Assembly (NCBI RefSeq): GCF_007990755.1 | Contig: NZ_BJXA01000036.1 | Coordinates: 1 to 64,000 of the forward strand | Direction: 5' to 3' | DNA from: Nocardia ninae NBRC 108245 | Lineage (GTDB): Bacteria; Actinomycetota; Actinomycetes; Mycobacteriales; Mycobacteriaceae | DNA length: 64,000 nucleotides | In this document: piece by piece, positions 46,515-54,706 of the stretch | Layout of the letters: each line of letters begins with the position of its first letter | Position numbering within the stretch: the first letter of the stretch is position 1 | Made by a program: the position numbers and the translations under genes | Notes under the pieces: model-generated | What the model was told of the DNA's origin: nothing | Databases searched by the model: none | The model's input: the letters and a program-made list of their open reading frames with translations, nothing else

Positions 46515-48533
46515 GTGCACCCATCCGAACCCGCCGGGCCCCCGTCCAGTGGCGCAACCGCGATTCTGGCGGCAATCCTGGCACTGCTCGGCGGTCTCGT
46601 CTCGCTGCTAGGTCTCGTCGCATTCCTTGCGCTGGCCGCGCAGATCGGCATGGAAAACGCGCTGCGGATGTCGAGTTTATTCGGCCCGCAGTGGTGGCGG
46701 GAACTAGTCGTCGGCGGTCAGATCAGCAACGCTGTCACCGCTTGGCTGCTTCTCGGTGGCGCGGTCCAACTGCTGCGGCACAAAATGTCCGGCCGCACCA
46801 TGATCATCTGGGGTTGTCTCGTCGTCATTGCCGGGTACATCGTCGGATGGATCGCCGCGCAATCGGCTAGCAGCGAGTTGCGCGGCGCGCTCGACGATAT
46901 GACCCAGGGCACGGATTCGAGCGAACTCGACTCGGCATTCCGCAACGCCACGCTGATCGCCGGCGGGCTTTCCCTTGTCCTGCTGGCGTTTCCGGTACTG
47001 ACCTTGTTGCTCGCGGCCGCGCAGTCGACGCGCAAGTGGTGCCTGGCCGGCCCTTATCGACCAGTATCGCCGGCCACCGGGCAGCACAGTGTCGTCTCGC
47101 CACCACGTGCACCCGCCATCCCTTACCGACCGGTCCCGCCTCGTGTCGCGCTGCGTCCGGTCCCACGGGTCAACCTGCGCAAAGCCCCGACGATCACACC
47201 GCGCACACCTTTGACAACCTTGCTCGCCGACATCCCCCTTGCCGATCGCGTGCGCGACGGCGCCGCACTGACACTGCTCATCGGCGCATTGTTTCTCCGA
47301 TGGAACCGCGACGTCGCACTGTCCACCGGTGATGGCTCGGCCTACCTGCTCACGCTGATCGTGCTCTCGACCGGCCTCGCGATCGGTGCGGTGGCACTGC
47401 CGTATCTGTCCAGGGTCGGCGCGCTCGGTGCCGTCGGCGACATCGCACCGATGCGTACCCTTCGAATACTCGCGATCACACCGTATCTGGCTCTCCTCGT
47501 GCTGCTTTCGATCACCGATCTGATTGCCGCCGGACGCTTCCTCGTTGATTCCGCACCGCAGAATCCCGGCGTCGGACCGGCCGTCTGGTGGGGAGCGGCG
47601 GCGACAATTCTCGCTCTGCAACCACGAGCCGCCATCCCTGGGAGCAGTTCGACGCGAACGTGGTTGGTTGTGTTGCGACCCGCGATGTGGGTTGCGGCAG
47701 CGTTGAGCTTGTTCTCCGGTCTGCTGGCGCTCGCCGCTCTCGCGGTCGATACCGGGGCGCAGGGTATCTCGGAGCCAACTGTGCAGGCTGTGGCGTTCGC
47801 GTTGACGACGATGCTCGCGGTCACCGTGGCTGCCCTCGCCGGTACTGGGTTGCGGGTGGACTTCGGGGCATGGCGGCTCACCGTCGCGGCCTATGGTTCG
47901 ACGGTTCTCGTTGCGGGACTTCTGCTCTCGCATTCAGAGCGTGGTGGGGTCGAACGATTCGGCAGCGGTTGGTATTTCGCGCTCGCGGCGTGGTGTGTCG
48001 CGGCAGCCGTCGCGTTCGCGGCGGGTGGCTCGCCGTTCGATTCGGATGACGGTACGCACGCCGGTTACACCTGGCTCGTGGCAGGACGCAATACGCTCGG
48101 GATAGTCGGAATCTGGACGATGGTCGACGGTTTCGCAACGGTGATCCTGTTCTCGTTCGGATCGACCGACGTTGTCACCGCCGTCGTCGTCGCGGTCACA
48201 GCCGCGATTTCCGGTGCGGCGGCACTTATAGGCGCACAAGCGATTCGAGTGCGGCGGCAACCCGGTGTCGATCCGCGGCCGTCACGCGAAGTCGTACTCT
48301 GCTGGTGCGCCGCCGCAGTCATCGGCACCGCAATCCGACTGATCGGACAGTCACTGGCGGGCGGCGTACCGGTCACCACACCGGATCTGATGATCGCAGG
48401 CTTACCGATCACCGTCGCCGTCGCGGTCCTAGTAGCCGGCCCAGTCCGGGACCTATACGCCGGAATCCCTTTGTTCGCAGGTGCCCTGGCGATACCGGGG
48501 ACCACGAGAGCACCCGGCGCGAACCTGCGGTGA
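46515..48533 (+). CDS. Polytopic membrane protein of unknown function
   Basis: Integral membrane protein of 672 aa with about 15 predicted helices: some near the N-terminus (AILAAILALLGGLVSLLGLV), a loop rich in Pro and Arg (~180-240, with SPPRAPAIPYRPVPPRVAL), and a long C-terminal block. GTG 46515 is chosen because GGAGGAA lies 6 bp upstream and it follows the propeller stop by 19 bp; the upstream extension of the frame overlaps the propeller gene. No transporter signature was recognised, and the many short helices could equally belong to a channel or enzyme. The pair may form one complex: membrane base plus extracellular propeller. Confidence 0.72.
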   Translation: MHPSEPAGPPSSGATAILAAILALLGGLVSLLGLVAFLALAAQIGMENALRMSSLFGPQWWRELVVGGQISNAVTAWLLLGGAVQLLRHKMSGRTMIIWGCLVVIAGYIVGWIAAQSASSELRGALDDMTQGTDSSELDSAFRNATLIAGGLSLVLLAFPVLTLLLAAAQSTRKWCLAGPYRPVSPATGQHSVVSPPRAPAIPYRPVPPRVALRPVPRVNLRKAPTITPRTPLTTLLADIPLADRVRDGAALTLLIGALFLRWNRDVALSTGDGSAYLLTLIVLSTGLAIGAVALPYLSRVGALGAVGDIAPMRTLRILAITPYLALLVLLSITDLIAAGRFLVDSAPQNPGVGPAVWWGAAATILALQPRAAIPGSSSTRTWLVVLRPAMWVAAALSLFSGLLALAALAVDTGAQGISEPTVQAVAFALTTMLAVTVAALAGTGLRVDFGAWRLTVAAYGSTVLVAGLLLSHSERGGVERFGSGWYFALAAWCVAAAVAFAAGGSPFDSDDGTHAGYTWLVAGRNTLGIVGIWTMVDGFATVILFSFGSTDVVTAVVVAVTAAISGAAALIGAQAIRVRRQPGVDPRPSREVVLCWCAAAVIGTAIRLIGQSLAGGVPVTTPDLMIAGLPITVAVAVLVAGPVRDLYAGIPLFAGALAIPGTTRAPGANLR

Positions 48534-48645
48534 GGTTGCGGTGTTGCAAGGGCTTTGGTACACGATGCCGTTCGCACGCCCGAGCGTTCTGCCCCTCGGG
48601 GTCAACCGCCCGGCTGCTCGGATAACCTGCGAGCCCGCGTGCGCG

Positions 48646-49485
48646 TCAACCGCTCGCGATCGCGAGCACGCCGACCAGCGCCGCCCCGACACCCACCTGT
48701 TGCGGGCGACCGAGCCTCTCGTTCAAGAAGATTCGAGCCAGCGCGATGGTGACGAGGGTGTGCAAGGCCCCCAGTACGGCGACGATGCCGACCATGCCGA
48801 GGGTCGAGGCGGTCGCGTAGAGGGCGTCGGCGGCCACTATCAGCACACCGATGAGTGCGATCGAGGGGATGTCTTCGGACGGCACCGAAACCCGCTGCCG
48901 TCCGACGAGAATGACAACGCCGATCAGTCCGACGGCGGTGAGCCGGGCGGTCAGCAGTGCCCAGCCGATATCACCCGTGCTCGCGGTGTCCATGGCCAGG
49001 AAGAACGTCCCGAAGCCGACTGCGGCGAGTAGGCCGAAGCCGATGCTCGGCAGCACCTGACCAGCCTTGCCGCCCTGCTCGGACTTCAACGACGCAACCA
49101 CCAAACCGACGAGAGCCACTGCGAGACCGGCCAATTGAAGTGCTCCCGGCACCTCGCCGAACAGCAACCCGCCCAGCAACGGCACCACCGGCGCGGTCGA
49201 GGCAACCGCCGCGACAATGCTGATGCTGCCGACCGCCAACCCGCGATACAGCGCGGCAACCGCGGCGGTTTCGGCGAGACCCGCCAGCGCGGCATAACCG
49301 AGCGAGGCGGGTTCGGGCGGGCCGCCACCGCGGACGAGCGTGAAGACCGTCACCAGCACCAGCGCGGTGGACTGCGAGATCAGCAGCACTGAAAGTAGCG
49401 GCAGAGTACGGCTTTTCAAACCCCCGAGGAAGTCCGAGGTACCCCAGCCGAACGCCGCCCCGAGGGCTAGCGCGATCGCGATCAT
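48646..49485 (-). CDS. EamA/DMT family transporter
   Basis: Ten-helix membrane transporter of 279 aa made of two EamA repeats. The first starts IAIALALGAAFGWGTSDFLG, the second QVLPSIGFGLLAAVGFGTF. DMT proteins export amino acids, drugs or metabolites by proton exchange. The gene lies 32 bp downstream of the alpha/beta hydrolase gene on the same strand, so they may form an operon under the MarR regulator. Substrate cannot be told. The 48534-48645 gap to the polytopic protein is a convergent intergenic region. Confidence 0.9.
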   Translation of the reverse strand: MIAIALALGAAFGWGTSDFLGGLKSRTLPLLSVLLISQSTALVLVTVFTLVRGGGPPEPASLGYAALAGLAETAAVAALYRGLAVGSISIVAAVASTAPVVPLLGGLLFGEVPGALQLAGLAVALVGLVVASLKSEQGGKAGQVLPSIGFGLLAAVGFGTFFLAMDTASTGDIGWALLTARLTAVGLIGVVILVGRQRVSVPSEDIPSIALIGVLIVAADALYATASTLGMVGIVAVLGALHTLVTIALARIFLNERLGRPQQVGVGAALVGVLAIASG

Positions 49486-49517
49486 TAAACAGCTGTCCTT
49501 CTCTGAATTCTCGGATC

Positions 49518-50381
49518 TCAGGCGGTGTGGGCCAGCAGTTCGGGAACGACCGCACTCCAGGTATGCGGCGGGAAGACCTCGTGGCCGGTCTGTTCCAGCG
49601 CTACGAAGCGCGAGCCGGCGATTTCCGCGGCCAGTGCCCGGCCATGTCCGATCGGGAAGAGCGGATCTTCGGTGCCGTGCAGCACCAAGGTCGGTACTGC
49701 TATCTGCCCCAGCCGATTCCGCCAGGGCGCGCCCGGGTCGAGCAGGTACGGGTTAGTCAGTTGCGCGCCGATATTGTTCGCACGGTCCACGACGCGCCGA
49801 GCCTGCTCCCGCTGCGTCTCGAGGTCGAACGGCCGGGTGGCGGCGGCAAACGGACGCATCGACTCGGCCAAATACTCCACCACGGCGTTCCGGTCGTGCC
49901 AGTCCGGGGTCGGGGCTTCGGCAGCGAAGTATGCCGCTAGCTCCGGTGTCATCCCCGGCAAGTCGGACTGCTCGTGGCCCGGCCCACCCGGCGTGCCTGA
50001 GGCAACGGCCAGGGAGGCGACCAGTTCGGGATGGTCCAGTGCCAGTAGTTGAGCGACGGCCGACCCCTGCGACATGCCGACCAGATGTGCTTTGCCCAGT
50101 CCGAGGACGGTGATCAGCTCGGCCGCATCCGCAACCAGATCGCGCAGCCCATATGCCGGAACGCCGACGGGATAGGTGGTCGACCGGCCCGCGTCGCGGC
50201 TGTCGTATCGGACGACGTAGCGTCTGTCCGCCGCGAGCCGCTGGACGAATTCGACATCCCACGCCAGCATCGATTCCCCGGCGCCGTGCAGCAGCAGAAC
50301 CGCCGGATCGGCTGAATTTCCGAAACCCTGCACACACAGGTTGACGCCGTTCACCGTGGTGGTCCGCTCGTTGGTACCCAT
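49518..50381 (-). CDS. Alpha/beta hydrolase
   Basis: Alpha/beta-hydrolase-fold enzyme of 287 aa. The oxyanion hole is LLLHGAGESMLAWDVE, the nucleophile elbow is HLVGMSQGSAVAQLLALDHP (catalytic Ser), the acid is in LHGTEDPLFPIGHG (Asp) and the His is in LEQTGHEVFPP. It is a likely esterase, with thioesterase or lactonase activity possible. The divergent MarR gene and two TTACATGTAA sites in the shared promoter suggest the MarR protein controls it. It precedes the EamA transporter on the same strand. The native substrate may be the MarR ligand, or a detoxification target. Confidence 0.92.
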   Translation of the reverse strand: MGTNERTTTVNGVNLCVQGFGNSADPAVLLLHGAGESMLAWDVEFVQRLAADRRYVVRYDSRDAGRSTTYPVGVPAYGLRDLVADAAELITVLGLGKAHLVGMSQGSAVAQLLALDHPELVASLAVASGTPGGPGHEQSDLPGMTPELAAYFAAEAPTPDWHDRNAVVEYLAESMRPFAAATRPFDLETQREQARRVVDRANNIGAQLTNPYLLDPGAPWRNRLGQIAVPTLVLHGTEDPLFPIGHGRALAAEIAGSRFVALEQTGHEVFPPHTWSAVVPELLAHTA

Positions 50382-50397
50382 AACCTCATCCCAAGTT

Positions 50398-50411
50398 CGT
50401 TACATGTAACG
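50398..50411. promoter_or_regulatory. MarR operator 1: CGTTACATGTAACG
   Basis: Perfect 14-bp palindrome 16 bp upstream of the hydrolase start. The core TTACATGTAA recurs at 50433-50442, 33 bp away centre to centre (about three helical turns), so two dimers could bind on the same face. Confidence 0.72.
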
Positions 50412-50430
50412 ATAACCCTAGACAGGTCTC

Positions 50431-50444
50431 CGTTACATGTAAAC
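50431..50444. promoter_or_regulatory. MarR operator 2: CGTTACATGTAAAC
   Basis: Second copy of the palindrome, sharing the 10-bp core TTACATGTAA. The outer right half differs in one position (AAC instead of ACG), which may lower affinity. It lies 22 bp before the MarR start, consistent with autoregulation. Confidence 0.7.
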
Positions 50445-50466
50445 AAGATTGGTTAAACTCGCAGAT

Positions 50467-50928
50467 ATGCACCGGAATCCGGATTCGAGGACCGAACGCC
50501 AGGCCCGTGCGGCCTGGCTCGCCTATCGGCGGCTCCACGAACGCGTCGACGCCGAGATCGCCCGAGATCTCGAACGGGAGTGCGGCCTGTCGATGCCGGA
50601 CTACGATGTCCTCGCCGCGCTGACCGAACTGGAGAGTCCGGACACGTGCATCCGGGTGCGGGGGCTGGCGGCGCATCTGAGCTGGGCACACAGCAGGTTG
50701 TCCCGACAGCTCGGGCGCATGGAACAGCGCGGACTGATCGCGCGCGAACCCTGCGAGCGGGACGGCCGCGGAGACGACGTCCTACTCACCAAATCGGGCC
50801 GGGAAACCGTCGAAACAGCGGCACCCACGTACAACTCCTCGGTGCGCGACCGTTTCACCGTGCGACTGACGCCACAACAGCTCGCCGCACTCATCGAGAT
50901 CGAGCGAGCGATCGCGAAAGGGCAATGA
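50467..50928 (+). CDS. MarR family transcriptional regulator
   Basis: Winged-helix regulator of 153 aa. The N-terminal dimer helices (QARAAWLAYRRLHERVDAEI) precede the helix-turn-helix (IRVRGLAAHLSWAHSRLSRQ, LGRMEQRGLIAR) and the wing (ERDGRGDDVLLTKSG). The start is ATG 50467 (MHRNPDS); the first frame codon TTG upstream is less likely. It is divergent from the alpha/beta hydrolase gene and the two palindromes in the 85-bp spacer are its likely sites. Phenolics or other small ligands usually relieve MarR repression; the ligand here is unknown. Confidence 0.93.
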   Translation: MHRNPDSRTERQARAAWLAYRRLHERVDAEIARDLERECGLSMPDYDVLAALTELESPDTCIRVRGLAAHLSWAHSRLSRQLGRMEQRGLIAREPCERDGRGDDVLLTKSGRETVETAAPTYNSSVRDRFTVRLTPQQLAALIEIERAIAKGQ

Positions 50929-51178
50929 CATCGTCGGTGATGCCTCTCACGGTCGGTCAAGCCAGGCCTTCATTCATCCACGGTGCCCGGTCGTGTCGTC
51001 CGCAGGTGCGGGCGGGAGAGGTCGATCGCCGTGACTGCTATTCCCTCTCCTGAGCGAGGAACCCGTCAGCGTGACGGCCGGGCGAGATCGGTGACCGTGG
51101 CCCGCTCGCGGCAATGTAGGCGGGGATCGGTCCGCGCACGCGGTGGCGACAGCAACGATCAAGGGTGCGGAGCGAAGA

Positions 51179-51502
51179 TCATTTCGTTCGGGCGTTGGGC
51201 TCGACGAAGTTCCACCCTGCGCCGCAAGGTGCGTAAGAGGATTGGGGATTGCCCTGGACCCGCCAAGGGCCGAAGAAGTTTTCGTAGTCGAAGCTGCCAG
51301 AAGGAGTGAGATACCGACAGCGGGCCACCGCCCTGAACTGGGTGCCTGAAGCAGACGTATAGCAGTAGGCCGTCGCCCCGTTGCCCGACTGCGAGGCGCG
51401 GCAGCCAGGGGGAGCCGCGGACGCGGGCGACGCCATGGAAATAGACAACCCGACGGTCGTCAGCGTCGCGGCGAGCATGATTTTCGCGGTCCGATACTTC
51501 AT
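51179..51502 (-). CDS. Small Cys-rich secreted protein
   Basis: Exported protein of 107 aa. The signal peptide is MKYRTAKIMLAATLTTVGLS, with cleavage around SPASAAPP. The mature ~75 residues contain four cysteines (PGCRAS, AYCYTS, ARCRYL, APCGAG) suitable for two disulfides, and aromatic-rich segments (FDYENFFGPWRV, GWNFVEP). ATG 51502 has GAGGGAA 6 bp upstream. No family match was recognised. A secreted effector, inhibitor or small carbohydrate-binding protein are all open options. Confidence 0.8.
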   Translation of the reverse strand: MKYRTAKIMLAATLTTVGLSISMASPASAAPPGCRASQSGNGATAYCYTSASGTQFRAVARCRYLTPSGSFDYENFFGPWRVQGNPQSSYAPCGAGWNFVEPNARTK

Positions 51503-51860
51503 GAGATTCCCTCTGTATCGAGAGGTGATCTGGTGCTCGAATGAGCCTTTCCGCAGCCCCTCTCGGACATGATGGCACCGTCGCGCGGCGAAAGTCCAGG
51601 GCACCGATCCAGCGTCGATGGCGTCCACCACTCCAGCTACTGCACCGCCAACAACAGGTGCTCGGCACAGGTCGAGGTGGCAAACCGTCAGTTCAACGCA
51701 TTGCCGCCGAGTCTCTACCGGAAACGATTTCGGCTGCCTCGCTTCATGCTGGAAGACGAATCAGGTTATGGCACAACTGGTCTTGGACGCCCCGCGCAGT
51801 TCGGACTTAGGGTCCAGTCGTACCGGCCACGATCCGCAGTCCATCACAGGAGATGACCGC
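51503..51860. other. Divergent promoter region
   Basis: This 358-bp spacer separates the Cys-rich secreted protein (minus) from the methyltransferase (plus). A long frame upstream of the methyltransferase ATG is low-complexity in character and is rejected as its N-terminus. No repeat or RNA structure was noticed. Confidence 0.5.
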
Positions 51861-52607
51861 ATGAGCGTCACCATTTCACCTGCCGTGCAACGAGTTCTCC
51901 CGCTACTCACCGACCCGCCGCGGGTTCCGACCACGCCGAACGGCTACCTCGACCAACTCGGCTCGCAACCCGGCGCCGACGGGCAAGATGTCAACAACGG
52001 TGTCGTGCAGTCGCTGTGGAGCTCGCGCATCGGTGCGTTGTTGTACGACTACGCATCCACGGCCGCCAGGCGCGTCGTCGGCTTCCTGCAATCCCCCGCT
52101 GAACGACTGCACCTTCGGCCGGGCCAGACGGTGCTCGACATCGCTTGCGGCCCAGGAGAAATCACCGCATCGCTCGCCAACAAGGTTGGTCCGGACGGGC
52201 TCTCGATCGGCATCGACATCTCCGAGTCGATGCTCGTCCGCGCCGCCCATCAGCACCCCGCCGACAACACCGCCTTCCTGCGCGCCGATGCCCAACGAAT
52301 CCCGTTGCTGGACAACACCATCGATGCGGTGACCTGCATAGCAGGGCTACAGCTCATCCCCGACCCGGATACCGCCCTGGCCGAGATGATCCGCGTCTTG
52401 CGACCCGGCGGTCATCTCGCGGTGCTGGTGCCGACCGTGGGTGCCGGTCCGCTCGAACTGCTCGGACGTTACGTGCCAGGCTTCGGCGGCGCACGCATCT
52501 TCGCCGAGTCCGAAATCGCGGACCGCGTCCGGGGTTTCGGACTCGGCGACGTAACCACTCGACGCCTTGCGACGATCCAATGGACCTGCGGGCACAAGAT
52601 CGGCTGA
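51861..52607 (+). CDS. Class I SAM-dependent methyltransferase (UbiE-like)
   Basis: Methyltransferase of 248 aa. Motif I is TVLDIACGPGEITASLANKV, motif II lies in SIGIDISESMLVRA, motif III in RIPLLDNTIDAVTC, and post motif MIRVLRPGGHLAVLVP. Together they match the Methyltransf_11/UbiE group acting on small molecules. The start ATG 51861 has AGGAG 8 bp upstream. The N-terminal ~80 residues form a helical cap. It is alone, with a hairpin after its stop. Substrate unknown. Confidence 0.9.
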   Translation: MSVTISPAVQRVLPLLTDPPRVPTTPNGYLDQLGSQPGADGQDVNNGVVQSLWSSRIGALLYDYASTAARRVVGFLQSPAERLHLRPGQTVLDIACGPGEITASLANKVGPDGLSIGIDISESMLVRAAHQHPADNTAFLRADAQRIPLLDNTIDAVTCIAGLQLIPDPDTALAEMIRVLRPGGHLAVLVPTVGAGPLELLGRYVPGFGGARIFAESEIADRVRGFGLGDVTTRRLATIQWTCGHKIG

Positions 52608-52657
52608 CGTAGCTCGCACGCTGCAGTGCCATGCGCCGATGAGTTTCCGGTCTGGCT

Positions 52658-52674
52658 GCCGCGCAACGCGCGGC
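52658..52674 (+). terminator. Short GC hairpin after the methyltransferase
   Basis: GCCGCGC (52658-52664) pairs with GCGCGGC (52668-52674) around AAC. It lies 50 bp past the methyltransferase stop and touches the stop codon of the convergent gene, so it can serve both strands. No U-run. Confidence 0.4.
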
Positions 52675-53681
52675 TAGCGGCCGGTCGATCCAGGTGCCCC
52701 GTCGCCACCATCCGAACCGGGGCGTTGGTTCCTACCGCCCGGGGCGTTGTTACTCGACGGAAAGTTCGGAGTCCTCGATCGATTCGATGATTCCGGCACG
52801 CTGGTCGACGGTGTCACTGACTTCGGCACACTCGTCGACGGTGTCGATGACCCCGGCACGCTCGCCGACGGTGTCGAGCCATTCGTCGTCGACTGTTTCC
52901 CTCCCTCGGTGCCGTTCTGCGGGGTCGTGGTCGTCGGCACGCGGCTCTCACTGGGCTGCACTGTCTCGTCGTCTCCGCTCGTCGAGGGGTTGTCGGGCTG
53001 GTCGCCGCCGCCACTCCACAAGTGCCCCACTGTGGTGACCTCGTCGCCCGAGATCGACTTCCCGGTGACGCCCTCGAAGCCGGTGATCATCAGAATCGCG
53101 ATGAGGAACCCGACCACGCTGGTGCCGACGATCAGCGGCCAGTGCAGGCGATACCCGCGGCGTACCTGCTCTTCGCCGGATTCGGCACCGGGAGACCGGA
53201 GATTCAGCTGGGGAATGACCACAGTGGGGTCCCCGCCGACGGACCGCCCGGCACCCAATCCTGGCACCCTGTTGTTCGGGGGCTGCCGAGGTTGATATCC
53301 GGTACCGACTCCAGGCCGCATGTCGTTCGCACGGCCCGCCCACGACTGCGTGGGCGGATGGTAATTGTTCGTGTGCTGTCCGGACACCTGCCGCGGTTGC
53401 CGGCCCGGCCCGGCCTGCTGCCGGGTACTCGGATCTGCCAGCGCCAGCGCCGCCTCCCTGGTGCGCTGCGCCGCCTCTTTCGTCTTGCGCATCGAGCGCA
53501 GGTACAGCTCGCCGCCCACCGTGGACACCACGCTCGCGATCCCGGCACCCGCCACGGTGCCGGCCACCCCCAGCGTCGATCCCAGGAAAGCCGCAGTGAC
53601 CGCCGCCAGGGCTGCCGCGGTGACCTGCGACGGTTTGATGCCGTCCTTCTTGTCAGAGGTACCTTCCCGCTCTTCGCCCAT
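52674..53681 (-). CDS. Membrane-anchored Ser/Thr/Pro-rich protein
   Basis: Protein of 335 aa with two hydrophobic segments: ~18-52 (AAALAAVTAAFLGSTLGVAG, then TVAGAGIASVV) and ~180-200 (LHWPLIVGTSVVGFLIAIL). Between them is a Gln/Pro-rich cytosolic-like stretch. After the second helix comes a ~125-residue tail of Ser, Thr and Pro repeats (STPSTSVPKSVTPSTSVPES) typical of wall-spanning or glycosylated linkers. No enzymatic motif. The architecture is frequent in Nocardia and Streptomyces hypothetical proteins. A structural or anchoring role is the simplest guess. Confidence 0.75.
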   Translation of the reverse strand: MGEEREGTSDKKDGIKPSQVTAAALAAVTAAFLGSTLGVAGTVAGAGIASVVSTVGGELYLRSMRKTKEAAQRTREAALALADPSTRQQAGPGRQPRQVSGQHTNNYHPPTQSWAGRANDMRPGVGTGYQPRQPPNNRVPGLGAGRSVGGDPTVVIPQLNLRSPGAESGEEQVRRGYRLHWPLIVGTSVVGFLIAILMITGFEGVTGKSISGDEVTTVGHLWSGGGDQPDNPSTSGDDETVQPSESRVPTTTTPQNGTEGGKQSTTNGSTPSASVPGSSTPSTSVPKSVTPSTSVPESSNRSRTPNFPSSNNAPGGRNQRPGSDGGDGAPGSTGR

Positions 53682-53951
53682 TATCCCGATCTGCTCGCAT
53701 CGTCACCGTTTCAATTTCCCAACGCTACGCGCCGGGCCGAACGATCGGCTCGCCGCCGGGACTACCTGTGACACAACGCATTCCAGCCGCTTAACGAACA
53801 TGAAGTCGACCTAACAATCACGAACAATCCAGCCTCGACAATCCGGGGCCGCCGCCCGGGCGACCGAGCTGAATCACCGCCTCGAACCCCCTCAGCCCCA
53901 CCGCAACTACGTCTACGCCAAAGGATTTCAGGTTCTGGCACGATAGAGATC

Positions 53952-54449
53952 ATGCGGCCGCTTCTGCTTCTCGATATCGACGGCCCGTTGAACCCGTTCG
54001 CTGCCAAAGCAGACGCCAAACCACTCGGCTACCGCGAGCACAAGTTCAAGATCTCCGGCTGGAGCAGGCGGCACCCGTTGCGCATGTGGCTCAACCCCAC
54101 CCACGGTCCGGCCCTCCTGCAAGCCGCCGGTCCTGCCGAACTCGTCTGGGCAACCACCTGGGAGCACAAGGCCAACACCATGGTCGGCCCCGCCATCGGC
54201 CTGCCCAACCTGCCGGTGATCCGGTTCGGCGACTCCGGCCCTGCCTGGAAGTTCCCCGCCGTCGCCGCCTACGCCCGGCAGCGCCCGCTCATCTGGCTCG
54301 ATGACGACTTCGGCATGTACCCCACTGCCCGCGACGAGTTCCTGTCTTCCCGCGGCGACACGCCCACCACCTTGATCTCGGTCGACCCCCGGACCGGCCT
54401 CACCGAATCCCACTTCGCCGAGATCCGCGAGTACTGGCTCACCGTCTAG
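53952..54449 (+). CDS. HAD-type phosphatase-like protein
   Basis: Protein of 165 aa with the HAD first motif (LLLLDIDGPLNPF) and a late acidic motif (LIWLDDDFGMY), which would carry the nucleophile and metal aspartates. The middle part (LVWATTWEHKANTMVGPAI) and the short length fit the HAD domains found in polynucleotide-repair and SAK-type RNA repair proteins. Small stand-alone versions occur in actinobacteria. It could be a nucleotide or nucleic-acid phosphatase, but no partner gene is nearby. The start ATG 53952 fits the usual beta-strand opening. Confidence 0.8.
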   Translation: MRPLLLLDIDGPLNPFAAKADAKPLGYREHKFKISGWSRRHPLRMWLNPTHGPALLQAAGPAELVWATTWEHKANTMVGPAIGLPNLPVIRFGDSGPAWKFPAVAAYARQRPLIWLDDDFGMYPTARDEFLSSRGDTPTTLISVDPRTGLTESHFAEIREYWLTV

Positions 54450-54706
54450 GGCCTGTCGCAAAGGGTGGCTTTTCGACGACTGCCACCGAGTTCGTTAGGC
54501 GTTTCGAGGCCTTCTGGGCGAGCACGGTCCCTTCGATTGTGCACATCCGGTCTTCAGCAGCCATGCTGCCCGCATCGGTTTCGATGACCGCGGACTTTTC
54601 GCCGGACAACGCGGTGAAGTGGACAGTTCGCTCGGCACGTCCGAGCCAGTCGCCTGGGCGAGACCGTTGCAGGCGACCATTGATGCGCAGCTGTCAGTGC
54701 ATTTCC
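54450..54706. other. Intergenic region with a possible minus-strand gene fragment
   Basis: The 257-bp gap lies between the HAD gene and the transporter gene (convergent). A minus-strand frame of about 80 codons (roughly 54448-54697, reading INGRLQRSRPGDWLGRAERT and SGEKSAVIETDAGSM) is open and has ordinary codon use, but it has no good start. It may be a relic of a hotdog or similar gene. Low confidence. Confidence 0.3.

Noticed and set aside
46704-47933. 409-aa minus-strand frame over the polytopic membrane protein
   Set aside because: Gln/Arg/Gly-rich mirror of hydrophobic helices.
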